Source of the DNA: Marinilabilia salmonicolor JCM 21150
Lineage (GTDB): Bacteria; Bacteroidota; Bacteroidia; Bacteroidales; Marinilabiliaceae
Assembly (NCBI RefSeq): GCF_000259075.1
Contig: NZ_AJKI01000031.1
Coordinates: 271,586 to 335,585 of the forward strand
DNA length: 64,000 bases
Reading direction: 5' to 3'
Within the stretch, counting starts at the first letter, position 1, and each line of letters begins with the position of its first letter. A program made the translations under genes and the position numbers. The notes below the pieces were generated by a model. The model saw only the letters and a program-made list of their open reading frames with translations. It was not told the origin of the DNA and did not search any database. Shown one piece after another: positions 26,460-35,417 of the stretch.

Positions 26460-26563
26460 ATAATAATTTTAATTCCGAAAATTTTCCAAAACCATGCCAA
26501 ACCCCAAAAATAAATTCACTAATTTGGAAATAGCCATATTTTTCCTTTATCCACTGAAACCAC

Positions 26564-26571
26564 TACCTTTG
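26564..26571 (+). promoter_or_regulatory. -7 box (TACCTTTG) directly abutting a repeat element
   Basis: TACCTTTG matches the -7 consensus and ends one base before family 1 copy D begins. The downstream M20 gene starts 234 bases later, so the element would form most of its 5' leader. Confidence 0.5.
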
Positions 26572-26736
26572 TAATTAGTCTTTGCAAAAAAACACCAACT
26601 ACTTCGTTATTCTTGTTTTTGAATCAGTCATTTACAAAAAGTAAACTCCTTGGATTCAAAAACTTCGAAAGCCTTGTATTTGGCGCTTTCTTATCAAAGA
26701 CTGGGGAAAGCTTAATTTTCTTGCCAGCACTAATTA
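26572..26736 (+). repeat. Interspersed hairpin repeat, family 1, copy D
   Basis: The terminal inverted repeats TAATTAGTCT (26572-26581) and GCACTAATTA (26727-26736) differ at one position. The central arms GTTTTTGAATC (26615-26625) and GATTCAAAAAC (26653-26663) pair perfectly around the loop CATTTACAAAAAGTAAACTCC. The arms are unrelated to those of copies A-C, but the loop is the same. Confidence 0.72.
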
Positions 26737-26804
26737 ACATTTCTTTATCCGGATTTATCAAACATTAACCTGACACATCGGGATTACCTCACAAACAATG
26801 CACT

Positions 26805-27992
26805 ATGAACAGCTTAAAACAATTAATACAAGCACTTACCGACGAGAAATTTGAAAAAATCATCGGCCACAGACGGCATATTCATCAACATCCGGAACTG
26901 TCGTTTCAGGAACACAACACTTCGGACTATGTAGCAGGAGAATTAAAGAAACTGGGCATTTCTTTTAAGCATGGATATGCAGGAACAGGCATTGTGGCCA
27001 CCATTGAAGGAACCGGGAAAGGAAAAACCGTTGCATTGCGTGCCGACATGGATGCACTTCCAATTCAGGAGGAAACATCCTTACCTTTTGCCTCGGTAAA
27101 CAAAGGCGTAATGCATGCCTGCGGCCATGATGCACACACATCGGCTCTGCTGGGGGCTGCAGAAATTCTTTCAACATTAAAAGAGCACTGGAAAGGCACC
27201 ATTTTACTGATATTTCAGCCGGGAGAAGAGATGTTTCCCGGCGGAGCCAACCTGATGCTGAAGGAGGGAGCACTTGAAAACCCGAAACCGGACCTGGTTA
27301 TCGGGCAGCATGTATTACCGGATATGCCGGCAGGGCACGTAGGTTTCAAACCGGGGATGTACATGGCCTCAGGAGACGAGGTATATCTGACCGTGAAAGG
27401 AAAAGGCGGACATGCAGCATTGCCACATACCCTCAATGATACCATTTTAATTGCTTCCAGCATTATTGTAGCACTTCAACAAGTGGTTTCACGAATTGTT
27501 CCGGCCAGCATCCCAACAGTTCTCTCTTTTGGCAGAATAGAAGGATTGGGTGCCACCAATATCATTCCGGAGAAAGTGGAAATTGCCGGGACATTACGAA
27601 CGATGAACGAAGAGTGGCGAATAATCATTCAAAATAAAATAAAAGAGATAGCCGAAGGAACAGCAAAAGCTATGGGAGCAGAGTGCGAGGTAGATATAAA
27701 ACACGGCTACCCTGTGGTGCATAATCACGAACAGTCCACCCACGATGCTCTTTCTTTTGCCAGAGAATTTCTAAATCCTGAAAAAGTGGAAGAGATGGAC
27801 ATTCGTATGACCGCTGAAGATTTTGGCTATTACACACATCGGTTCCCTTCTGTTTTCTACCGCTTTGGTGTGGCACAAAAAAACGGAGAGACAGGTGCGC
27901 TCCATACACCCCGGCTCAACATTAATGAAGAAAGTCTGAAAACAGCAACAGGCATGCTCTCCTGGCTGGCTATTCGTTTCCTGAACCAATAA
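26805..27992 (+). CDS. M20 family amidohydrolase (hippurate/N-acyl-amino acid hydrolase type)
   Basis: A 395-residue cytoplasmic metallohydrolase of the M20D group, which splits N-acyl amino acids or related amides. Metal and active-site segments are RADMDALPIQEE, HACGHDAHTSALLG, PGEEMFPGGANLM (catalytic Glu pair) and a late His in GALHTPRLN. The dimerisation domain lies at about 185-300. It has no signal peptide. The substrate cannot be told from sequence. It lies alone, downstream of repeat copy D. Confidence 0.9.
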   Translation: MNSLKQLIQALTDEKFEKIIGHRRHIHQHPELSFQEHNTSDYVAGELKKLGISFKHGYAGTGIVATIEGTGKGKTVALRADMDALPIQEETSLPFASVNKGVMHACGHDAHTSALLGAAEILSTLKEHWKGTILLIFQPGEEMFPGGANLMLKEGALENPKPDLVIGQHVLPDMPAGHVGFKPGMYMASGDEVYLTVKGKGGHAALPHTLNDTILIASSIIVALQQVVSRIVPASIPTVLSFGRIEGLGATNIIPEKVEIAGTLRTMNEEWRIIIQNKIKEIAEGTAKAMGAECEVDIKHGYPVVHNHEQSTHDALSFAREFLNPEKVEEMDIRMTAEDFGYYTHRFPSVFYRFGVAQKNGETGALHTPRLNINEESLKTATGMLSWLAIRFLNQ

Positions 27993-28026
27993 CTCAACGG
28001 TTATTCACTTAATGCACTTTTTTTCT

Positions 28027-28034
28027 TAATTTTG
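28027..28034 (+). promoter_or_regulatory. -7 box (TAATTTTG) for the Crp/Fnr regulator
   Basis: TAATTTTG matches the -7 consensus, 85 bases before the ATG. The leader has no other obvious structure. Confidence 0.42.
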
Positions 28035-28119
28035 CCTGTTGTAAAACATGGTTTTAGAACATTGTTCAAAAGGGGGCTTATTCCGGAAAAACAGGAAAAG
28101 CATAGCACACAAATAAGAA

Positions 28120-28824
28120 ATGGGTAACAAAAAAGGCACATTACAAGAACCAACCATCAAGGACATTCCTCAACTATATGATGTATTGACCCCTGAGGAG
28201 AAAGAGTATCTGCTGGCCAATCACACGACCATCCGTTACAGGAAAAATCAAATTATTTATCAGGAGGGTGAAAAACCCACCGGCCTGTCTTGCATTGGTT
28301 CCGGCAAAGTAAAGATCTATAAAGAAGGAATGACTGGGCGTGAACAAATTGTCCGCATGGCAAGCGGCCCGGGCTTTATCGGATATCGTGCTCTTTTTGC
28401 TGATGAAGCACACATTGCTTCCGCTGTGGTTTTTGAGCCATGTGTCATTTTCCATGTAGCAAAAGATGTAATCATGGAGCTGATGCAATCCAACAATGCT
28501 CTGTGCATGAACATCATCAAATCTTTCGCCACCGAACTGGGCTTTGCACGCTTCCGTACCGTATCACTCACTCAGAAGCACATCCGGGGAAGACTGGCCG
28601 AGAGCATTTTGGTATTGCGCGACATCTATGGTTATGAAGAAGATCGCATCACGCTCGGCATTTATCTATCCCGGGAAGATCTGGCCAACTTTTCCAACAT
28701 GACCGCTTCCAATGCCATACGCACACTTACCGCATTTGTCAAAGAGAAAGTACTCACTGTTGACGGACGCATCATAAAAATTCTCGACGAGCAAAAATTG
28801 GAACGGATTTCGAGGCTCGGGTGA
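28120..28824 (+). CDS. Crp/Fnr-family transcriptional regulator
   Basis: A 234-residue DNA-binding regulator. A cyclic-nucleotide-binding-like beta-roll covers about 20-120 (IIYQEGEKPTGLSCIGSGKV). A dimerisation helix and a C-terminal winged HTH cover about 150-225 (YLSREDLANFSNMTASNAIR). It lacks the N-terminal cysteine cluster of Fnr, so oxygen sensing through an iron-sulfur cluster is unlikely; the ligand is unknown. It is a single gene, and the targets are unknown. Repeat material fills the 125 bases after its stop. Confidence 0.9.
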   Translation: MGNKKGTLQEPTIKDIPQLYDVLTPEEKEYLLANHTTIRYRKNQIIYQEGEKPTGLSCIGSGKVKIYKEGMTGREQIVRMASGPGFIGYRALFADEAHIASAVVFEPCVIFHVAKDVIMELMQSNNALCMNIIKSFATELGFARFRTVSLTQKHIRGRLAESILVLRDIYGYEEDRITLGIYLSREDLANFSNMTASNAIRTLTAFVKEKVLTVDGRIIKILDEQKLERISRLG

Positions 28825-28834
28825 GGCAGAGAAT

Positions 28835-28844
28835 TAGTCAGTAG
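28835..28844 (+). repeat. TAGTCAGTAG motif after the Crp/Fnr gene
   Basis: The decamer lies 11 bases after the stop and is followed by the related TTAGTAGCCAGTAGTTAG. It is identical to the motifs after rnfE and the TM2 gene. Confidence 0.4.
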
Positions 28845-28854
28845 TTAGTAGCCA

Positions 28855-28946
28855 GTAGTTAGTGACCCGACAGGCAGAAGTTTAAAAGGCAGAAGAAAAA
28901 ATATTGACACAAAAGCCATCTTTCAACATTCAAAAGAAAGTAGAAC
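28855..28946 (+). repeat. Interspersed repeat, family 3, copy 1
   Basis: This stretch, TTAGTGACC...CAGGCAGAAGTT...AAAAGCCATCTTTCA...AAAGAAAGT, recurs in reverse complement at 47027-47130. The best-kept blocks are AGGCAGAAG and AAAAGCCATCTTTCA. No ORF or strong hairpin is seen. Confidence 0.5.
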
Positions 28947-28949
28947 CGA

Positions 28950-31415
28950 CTACTCCTTGTAATAGACCCGTGTAACCCGCCGGGAGATACTTGTAAGAAT
29001 TTCATAAGGAATGGTTTCCAGTTGACGAGCAAGATTGGTCAGTGGATAGTCATCTCCGAAAACAATCACCTCATCCCCCTCTTCGGCCTGGATGTCTGTC
29101 AGGTCAATCATACACATATCCATACAGATATTTCCGACTATGGGTGCCAAACGGCCGTTTACCATCATTTTGCCCACCCCGTTGCTTAAGTGGCGGTTCA
29201 GACCATCGGCATACCCCACCGGAACCACACCAATCCGGCTGTCTCTCTTTACCATTCCCACACGGCCATATCCAATGGTTTCAAATCCAGGAACCGGCTT
29301 TATGTGAGAAATGTATGACTTCAGAGTGACCACATTGCGCAGATCTTCAATTTTACCGGGTCCAAAACCATAGAGTCCGATTCCCAGTCGCGCCATATCG
29401 AATCGTGCTTCCGGGAAACGTTCAATCCCCGCACTGTTCAGAATATGCATCATAAATTCAGTATCCAATTCTTTTCTCAAACGGTCGCAAATGGTTTTAA
29501 ATTTCTTTATCTGTTGCAGAGTAAAAGCATCATGCGCCTCGTCATCACTTCCTGCCAGGTGGGAAAAAACGGACTTGACACGCAACGAAGGCATATGCTT
29601 CAGACGGGCAACCAGTTCATCAATTTCATGCTCCAGAAACCCCATTCTGTTCATGCCGGTATCAACTTTTATATGAATCGGCATCACTCCTGACGCCTCT
29701 GCACGTACCACTGCATTAAATGCTTCCAACACATTGAACCCGTAAATCTCGGGTTCCAGATTATAATCGAGCATTTGCAGAAAACTCTTCTCTTCCGGAT
29801 TCATCACAATAATCGGGGTTGCAATTCCTGCGCGGCGAAGCTCTACTCCCTCATCAGCAAAAGCCACTCCCAGATAATCCACATTCTGATATTGCAGTGC
29901 TGCGGCGATTTCATAAGATCCGCTTCCGTAAGAAAAAGCCTTTACCATGGCCAGGAGTTTTGTCTCCGGACCAAGCAACCGTCTGTAGCGATTAAGGTTA
30001 TGCACCATGGCATCCAGATTTATCTCCATTACCGTAGCATGTCGTTGTAACTCAAGACGCGCCACAATTCTTTCGAAACTGTATTTCCTGGACCCTTTCA
30101 CCAATATGGCCTCTCCTCTGAAATGAAAAGTAGAAAGAGCTTCCAGCATCTCTTCCGTGGTTTCATAAAACGATGAAGGCAAATGAAAATGCGACGCATA
30201 GCGTACCATAGCGGGACCTACCCCCACAAAACGATCAATCTGCTTCTCATTCACCAATGTCGCCACCAACGGATACAAATCATGATCAGGAATCCCGGTT
30301 TGCAAAAGGTCAGAAAGTATTACCGTACGCTTCACCCCCTTTTTACGGCTTTGCTGTACAAGGAAATCAAGGGCTACCTCAAGTGAGGTAAAATCAGCAT
30401 TGTATGTATCATTAATCACCAGGTTGTTATTGATACCAACCTTCTGTTCCATGCGCATTGCCACAGGAACCAATCCGCCAATTTTCTCAAGAATCTGTTC
30501 GGGTGAATATCCGTGATAAAGCATGAACAAAACCACAGGTAGCGTATTTTCCACACTCACCTGATCGGTATAAGGGATGACCACTTCGAATGTGTCCACG
30601 CCCCACCGAAGCATCAGGTGCTTGCGATCATTGACCTCATCCTCGCTCAGCAATTGAAGCGTTGCTTTTTCGGCGCGGCCCCATGTCAGCAATTCCTTTT
30701 CGGGAAACATGGTTCCCATCCGCTCATCCACCAGCGCCTGATCACAATCATATAAAATGGTATCCACATCCTTAAAAAGCACCATTTTTTCTTTCAGCTT
30801 CTCCTCCAACGAAGAAAAATTCTCCTGATGCGCCTGTCCCAGAGTGGTAAAAAGTCCGATGGTCGGCCGGATAATCTCCTGCAACAACCGCATCTCTCCC
30901 GGCATGGAAATTCCGGCCTCAAAGATGCCCAATTCAGAAGTTTCATTCAGGTGCCAAACAGAAAAAGGTACTCCAATCTGACTGTTATAGCTGCGAGGTG
31001 ACCGTGCAATGAAAACATCGCTGCCCATCATCTGGGTAATCCATTCCTTAACAATGGTTTTACCGTTACTTCCGGCAATTCCCAATACAGGAATCTGAAA
31101 CCGTGACCGATGCCATGCCCCTATTTTTTGAAGTGCCCGCACAGGGTTATCCACTTCAATCCAGTTGGCCTTTGCCGCAACATCCGCCGGAATGCGTCCC
31201 TTCTTCACCACAAAATTACGCACCCCTTTTCCTGCCAATTGATGTAAAAACTGATGTCCATCGTGTTTATTTCCGGTCAAAGCAATAAAAAGACTCTCAC
31301 CAGCATCATAAACGGAGCGACTGTCTATCAGCAAACGCGCCACAACCGAGTCATTATTTTTCACCAAATGCCCATCACAGGCTTCTGCTAATTGTTCAGG
31401 AGAATATGTAATCAT
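28950..31415 (-). CDS. Bifunctional UDP-MurNAc-tripeptide:D-Ala-D-Ala ligase / alanine racemase
   Basis: An 821-residue fusion typical of Bacteroidota. The N-terminal half (about 1-450) is MurF, with the ATP loop [14 protein letters not shown]. It adds D-Ala-D-Ala to the UDP-muramyl tripeptide. The C-terminal half (about 455-821) is a PLP alanine racemase with the Lys in [23 protein letters not shown] and [13 protein letters not shown]. Together they supply and use D-alanine for peptidoglycan. Its start overlaps the tdk stop by four bases, so it is translated with tdk. Whether the ligase half is fully active cannot be judged here, but its main motifs are intact. Confidence 0.95.
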   Translation of the reverse strand: MITYSPEQLAEACDGHLVKNNDSVVARLLIDSRSVYDAGESLFIALTGNKHDGHQFLHQLAGKGVRNFVVKKGRIPADVAAKANWIEVDNPVRALQKIGAWHRSRFQIPVLGIAGSNGKTIVKEWITQMMGSDVFIARSPRSYNSQIGVPFSVWHLNETSELGIFEAGISMPGEMRLLQEIIRPTIGLFTTLGQAHQENFSSLEEKLKEKMVLFKDVDTILYDCDQALVDERMGTMFPEKELLTWGRAEKATLQLLSEDEVNDRKHLMLRWGVDTFEVVIPYTDQVSVENTLPVVLFMLYHGYSPEQILEKIGGLVPVAMRMEQKVGINNNLVINDTYNADFTSLEVALDFLVQQSRKKGVKRTVILSDLLQTGIPDHDLYPLVATLVNEKQIDRFVGVGPAMVRYASHFHLPSSFYETTEEMLEALSTFHFRGEAILVKGSRKYSFERIVARLELQRHATVMEINLDAMVHNLNRYRRLLGPETKLLAMVKAFSYGSGSYEIAAALQYQNVDYLGVAFADEGVELRRAGIATPIIVMNPEEKSFLQMLDYNLEPEIYGFNVLEAFNAVVRAEASGVMPIHIKVDTGMNRMGFLEHEIDELVARLKHMPSLRVKSVFSHLAGSDDEAHDAFTLQQIKKFKTICDRLRKELDTEFMMHILNSAGIERFPEARFDMARLGIGLYGFGPGKIEDLRNVVTLKSYISHIKPVPGFETIGYGRVGMVKRDSRIGVVPVGYADGLNRHLSNGVGKMMVNGRLAPIVGNICMDMCMIDLTDIQAEEGDEVIVFGDDYPLTNLARQLETIPYEILTSISRRVTRVYYKE

Positions 31416-31990
31416 TTCTTATAAAATTTGTGATAACAGGCACGACAAACAGCTTCATAGTTGTCTGATGCCCCCAGTTCCACCAGCTTGTCGCTTTGTG
31501 ATTTTCGTAAAGAATATTGAGCCAGATCGCCGCAACGCATACAAATAGCATGAACTTTAGTAACATACTCAGCCGAGGCCATCAGTGCTGGCATGGGACC
31601 AAAAGGAATCCCTTTAAAATCCATATCCAGACCTGCAACAATAACACGTACACCCTGACCTGCAAGCTGATTACACACACTCAAAAGGTTACTGTCGAAA
31701 AACTGCGCTTCATCAATTCCTACCACATCTACATTACTGCTTAGCAGCAATATATTCCCGGAACTCTCCACAGGTGTGGAACGAATACTATTGGAATCAT
31801 GAGAGACTACTTCATCTTCACTGTACCTGCTATCCACCATGGGTTTAAAAATTTCAACCCGCTGACGGGCAATTCCGGCACGACGAAGACGACGCAGTAA
31901 CTCCTCGGTTTTCCCGGAAAACATCGAGCCTGCAATAACTTCTATCCAACCTCGTTTTTCAGACTTATCAACCTTATTTTCAAGAAACAT
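31412..31990 (-). CDS. tdk: Thymidine kinase (type II)
   Basis: It phosphorylates thymidine in the salvage pathway. It has 192 residues. It shows the P-loop [18 protein letters not shown], the Walker B segment GIDEAQFFD, the lasso region and zinc-binding cysteines ([11 protein letters not shown] and CRACYH). It is the first gene of a two-gene operon with murF-alr and is divergent from a 277-residue hypothetical protein. The two promoters appear to share a palindromic site. Confidence 0.95.
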   Translation of the reverse strand: MFLENKVDKSEKRGWIEVIAGSMFSGKTEELLRRLRRAGIARQRVEIFKPMVDSRYSEDEVVSHDSNSIRSTPVESSGNILLLSSNVDVVGIDEAQFFDSNLLSVCNQLAGQGVRVIVAGLDMDFKGIPFGPMPALMASAEYVTKVHAICMRCGDLAQYSLRKSQSDKLVELGASDNYEAVCRACYHKFYKK

Positions 31991-32023
31991 TTAAAGAAAA
32001 ATTTATTTTCGCACTTCAATCAC

Positions 32024-32039
32024 TACATTTGCAAATGTA
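32024..32039. promoter_or_regulatory. Palindromic double -7 box between tdk and the divergent gene
   Basis: TACATTTGCAAATGTA is a perfect 16-base palindrome. Each half reads TACATTTG, a -7 consensus match on its own strand. It lies 33 bases upstream of tdk and 23 bases upstream of the divergent gene. It could hold two back-to-back promoters or an operator. Confidence 0.5.
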
Positions 32040-32062
32040 ACAAAAATGGGCCTCAAGCTATT

Positions 32063-32896
32063 ATGGAAAAAGATGCTCTTCTCGAAATAATTATCCACGA
32101 TCTAAAAGAAGTGGAGATAATGGCAGAAAATGCCAAAGGTGACAAACATCTGTCAAAAGCTTACTTTAAGCTTACCAGAAACAGGATAAACAGCATTCTG
32201 GATGAAATTGAAATGCTGGAAGAAATTTCGCTTCCCGTTGCCGGAACTCAAGCAACTAAAAATCCTGAAACACCTGAAAGCACTACTCCTTCAGAGAAAA
32301 TCTCAATAATTGATCAGGAGGAAGAAGAAGGAAAAAACAACCAGGCAACCACGAAACCTAAAGAAACGGGTCCAAAAAATTTTCCTGAAGAGAAAACCAT
32401 TGATGAAAAAGAATTTCCCTCTCCGGATGAAACAGCTCAGGAAAAAGAATCTGAAGAGGAACCGCTGGTGACTGATATTCCTGACGAGAGGGCACCATCG
32501 AAAGAAGAGATCCCCGCTCCCTCGCCGGAACCTGAGAAAAAAAACCATCAGGAGAAAAAAAAGGAAAACCAGGTACTGGGAGAAAAGCTGGTAACCGAAA
32601 AATCTTCCTTCAACGAGCAAATAGGAAAACATCAGAAAAGCACTTCATCCCAACGCTCCTTTAGTACTCCTCCCATTGCTGATCTAAAAAAAGCAATGGG
32701 CATCAACGACCGGTTCTTTTTTCAAAGAGAGTTGTTCGGAGGCAGCGCAGATGTAATGAATCAAACCCTGGAGCAACTCAATGAGATGCACGGAATTAAT
32801 GAAGCTCAAAATTTTCTGCTGGCCAATTTCAACTGGGATCCGGAAAATGAGGCAGTACTGAGTTTTATGGAACTGGTGGAACGCCGTTATCTTTAG
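32063..32896 (+). CDS. Hypothetical protein with conserved ends and a disordered Glu/Pro/Lys-rich centre
   Basis: A 277-residue cytoplasmic protein that I cannot name. The N-terminal 60 residues are helical (LLEIIIHDLKEVEIMAENAK). Residues 60-205 are rich in Glu, Lys, Pro, Thr and Ser and are probably disordered. The last 65 residues look like a folded, conserved domain (DLKKAMGINDRFFFQRELFG...ANFNWDPENEAVLSFMELVERR). Similar C-termini occur in Bacteroidota proteins next to tdk/rsmI, as I recall. rsmI begins 7 bases downstream, so they are co-transcribed. Confidence 0.75.
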   Translation: MEKDALLEIIIHDLKEVEIMAENAKGDKHLSKAYFKLTRNRINSILDEIEMLEEISLPVAGTQATKNPETPESTTPSEKISIIDQEEEEGKNNQATTKPKETGPKNFPEEKTIDEKEFPSPDETAQEKESEEEPLVTDIPDERAPSKEEIPAPSPEPEKKNHQEKKKENQVLGEKLVTEKSSFNEQIGKHQKSTSSQRSFSTPPIADLKKAMGINDRFFFQRELFGGSADVMNQTLEQLNEMHGINEAQNFLLANFNWDPENEAVLSFMELVERRYL

Positions 32897-32903
32897 TATT
32901 ATC

Positions 32904-33578
32904 ATGAGTAAACTATATGTGATTCCCACGCCCATTGGCAATCTGGAAGACATCACTTTCCGGGCTGTCAGAACTCTCAAGGAGGTGGATTTCATCCTCG
33001 CCGAAGACACAAGAACTTCAGGTAAACTCCTAAAGCACCTGGAAATAACCACAAAAATGTATGCCCACCATAAATTCAACGAGCATGCATCGGTAGAGAA
33101 GGTCATTTCCCGTCTCGCACATGGAGAAACTGCAGCCCTGATATCAGATGCCGGAACTCCGGCCATCTCAGACCCGGGATACCTGGTTGTCCGAAATTGC
33201 ATCGATGCCGGCATCGCCGTGGAATGCCTGCCAGGACCAACCGCCTTTGTCCCGGCTCTGGTAACAGCAGGACTTCCCAATGACAAATTCTGTTTCGAAG
33301 GTTTCCTGCCGGTAAAAAAAGGACGAAAAACCAGGCTGGAATTTCTTCAGAACGAAAAAAGAACAATGGTTTTTTATGAATCCCCCCACCGGTTGCTAAA
33401 AACCCTCGGTCAATTTTCCGAACATTTCGGAGCCGACCGTCAGGCAGCTGTTTGCAGGGAGATCAGCAAAATTCACGAAGAAACTGTCAGAGGCTCTTTA
33501 CAGGATCTCGTGGCCCACTTTTCCGATCATCCACCCAAAGGAGAAATTGTTTTAATTGTCAACGGGCAAAAAGATTAA
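32904..33578 (+). CDS. rsmI: 16S rRNA (cytidine1402-2'-O)-methyltransferase
   Basis: It methylates the ribose of C1402 in 16S rRNA using SAM. It has 224 residues of the tetrapyrrole methylase fold with the motifs PTPIGNLEDITFRA, AEDTRTSGKLLKHL, ISDAGTPAISDPGY and LPGPTAFVPALV. It is shorter than the E. coli enzyme (286), lacking the C-terminal domain, which is common in this phylum. It follows the 277-residue hypothetical gene by 7 bases. Confidence 0.95.
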   Translation: MSKLYVIPTPIGNLEDITFRAVRTLKEVDFILAEDTRTSGKLLKHLEITTKMYAHHKFNEHASVEKVISRLAHGETAALISDAGTPAISDPGYLVVRNCIDAGIAVECLPGPTAFVPALVTAGLPNDKFCFEGFLPVKKGRKTRLEFLQNEKRTMVFYESPHRLLKTLGQFSEHFGADRQAAVCREISKIHEETVRGSLQDLVAHFSDHPPKGEIVLIVNGQKD

Positions 33579-33682
33579 TAACTTTGATTGGTATTTCTGT
33601 TCAGGAATACAATAAATATCTCCTGAACTACGTACTATACAGGTAATCAGGAAAAGATCTTAAAAACATAAACCTTAGTAAA

Positions 33683-34555
33683 ATGAAAAAGCTACTAATT
33701 ATATTGTTTGTCCTGCCTCTCCTTTGGCAATGTCAAAGTGGTCCAAGCCGGACCGAGCTCCAACAGCAAAACGACTCGCTTGCCAGAGCTACCGCTCAGA
33801 AAGACAGCCAGATGAATCAAATGGTCAACACGATTGGTGACATTGAAGCAACCCTCCGTGTTATTAAAGAAAAGGAACAAATTATTGCCTTAAAAGCCCG
33901 CCAGGGAGAAACTTCCGGTGAGTCGGCCGAACAAATCAACGAAGACATCCGGCTGATTTATGATCTGATGGTCCAGAACAAAGAGCGCATTGAATCGCTT
34001 GAACAACAACTGAAGCAATCAGGCATAGAAACAGGCCGTTTGAACAAACTGGTGGCCAGTCTGAATGACGAATTGCGTCAGAAAAATGTGGAAATAAAGC
34101 AACTCAACGACCTTCTTAAAAAGAAAAATGCAGAGATTGATGACATGTTTTATGCCCTTACTGACATGGAAATTGCACTTGACTCCATCAAAACTGCCAA
34201 CGAAGAAGCCCACAAGGAGCTGCAGTCAACACGCGACGATATGTACACCGCATATTATGCCATCGGCACTAAGAATGAGTTAAAAGAAAAAAACATCATC
34301 AACCGGGAAGGATTCCTATTCTTTGGCAAAACAGAACTCCTGAAGGAGAACTTTGAAAAAGAGTATTTTGCCGAAATCGACATCCGGGAAACCGACAGCT
34401 TGGAATTGTTTCAGCCTAACGTTGAAGTTCTTACCTCACATCCGGAAGAGTCTTTCTCTCTGGGTGCCGATGAGAATGGCAACATGGTTCTGAAAATAGA
34501 AGACAAGGATGCGTTCTGGAGCATCTCAAGATATCTGGTGGTTCAAGCTAAATAA
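33683..34555 (+). CDS. Coiled-coil lipoprotein
   Basis: A 290-residue lipoprotein with a short signal ending in LLWQCQSG (Cys17). A long coiled coil covers about 22-190 (LEQQLKQSGIE, LNDELRQKNVEIKQLNDLLK). A C-terminal folded part of about 90 residues, rich in charged strands, follows (NIINREGFLFFGKTELLKEN). No family name comes to mind with certainty; similar proteins are annotated as hypothetical in Bacteroidota. It could act as a periplasmic spacer or scaffold, which is inference. A terminator follows about 45 bases after the stop. Confidence 0.78.
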   Translation: MKKLLIILFVLPLLWQCQSGPSRTELQQQNDSLARATAQKDSQMNQMVNTIGDIEATLRVIKEKEQIIALKARQGETSGESAEQINEDIRLIYDLMVQNKERIESLEQQLKQSGIETGRLNKLVASLNDELRQKNVEIKQLNDLLKKKNAEIDDMFYALTDMEIALDSIKTANEEAHKELQSTRDDMYTAYYAIGTKNELKEKNIINREGFLFFGKTELLKENFEKEYFAEIDIRETDSLELFQPNVEVLTSHPEESFSLGADENGNMVLKIEDKDAFWSISRYLVVQAK

Positions 34556-34600
34556 AAGGCCACGTAAATCCCCCCATGGGGGGACTTAAAATAGATACAA

Positions 34601-34646
34601 AATCCGGATCTCTCAGGAAATTCCTGCGGAGGTTCGGATTTTTAAC
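34601..34646 (+). terminator. Terminator after the coiled-coil lipoprotein gene
   Basis: AATCCGGA (34601-34608) pairs with TTCGGATT (34633-34640, one mismatch). The inner palindrome CAGGAAATTCCTG lies between, and a short T-run follows the stem. Confidence 0.65.
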
Positions 34647-34658
34647 CTAAGAAATGAC

Positions 34659-35351
34659 ATGCAATACAAACATCTTTTTTTCGATCTCGATCACACCCTG
34701 TGGGACTTTCACAACAATCAGATAACCACACTAAAAGAACTTTTTGACACCTATCAACTGAATCGGTTTTTCAATAATTTCGACGATTTCTTTGCCCAAT
34801 ATATGCCCATCAACACCGGCCTCTGGCATGAATACCAACATGGACGTATCCCCAAGCGAGATGTAAAAGTAGGTCGGTTCCATCAGACATTTTCTCAGGC
34901 AGGATTTGATGACATTGCCGTTGCCGAATCCTTTGCCAATGACTTTGTTTCGGGAAACTCACTGCAAACCAAGGTCATTCCCCATGCAAAAGAAACCCTT
35001 AAGTATCTCAAAAAGAAAAAATATCACCTGTACATCATCACGAACGGTTTCAGGGAGGCCCAGCATACAAAAATGGAAAAGAGTGGCCTGACACCATTTT
35101 TTGAACGAATTTTCATTTCCGAAGATGTCGGGGTCAGTAAGCCTCACAGGGATTTCTTTGAGTATGCCATCAAAAGTGCCAATGCCCGAAAAAAAGAGAG
35201 CCTGGTAATTGGAGACAGTTTGGAAAACGATATTAAAGGAGCCCGGGAGTTCGGGGTCGATCAGGTCTATTTTAACCCGGAGAAAACACCACACGAGGAG
35301 CCAATTTCAAAAGAAATATCATCTCTGAAGGAATTAATAGAGTGGCTTTAA
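34659..35351 (+). CDS. HAD-family pyrimidine 5'-nucleotidase (YjjG type)
   Basis: A 230-residue phosphatase of the haloacid dehalogenase superfamily. Motif I is FFDLDHTLWDFHNN, motif II ITNGFREAQHTKM, motif III lysine KPHRDFF, and motif IV GDSLENDIKGAREFG. The WD-rich motif I and the length match the YjjG/YfnB nucleotidases, which remove non-canonical pyrimidine nucleotides. The ATG at 34659 gives MQYKHLFFDLDHT; an out-of-frame ATG precedes it by five bases. Confidence 0.9.
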   Translation: MQYKHLFFDLDHTLWDFHNNQITTLKELFDTYQLNRFFNNFDDFFAQYMPINTGLWHEYQHGRIPKRDVKVGRFHQTFSQAGFDDIAVAESFANDFVSGNSLQTKVIPHAKETLKYLKKKKYHLYIITNGFREAQHTKMEKSGLTPFFERIFISEDVGVSKPHRDFFEYAIKSANARKKESLVIGDSLENDIKGAREFGVDQVYFNPEKTPHEEPISKEISSLKELIEWL

Positions 35352-35417
35352 AGTCGCAGAGTTTGGAGCGCAGAGCATAGAGCATGAGAGCTGAACTTCA
35401 AAATTCAGTTAAGCTTG

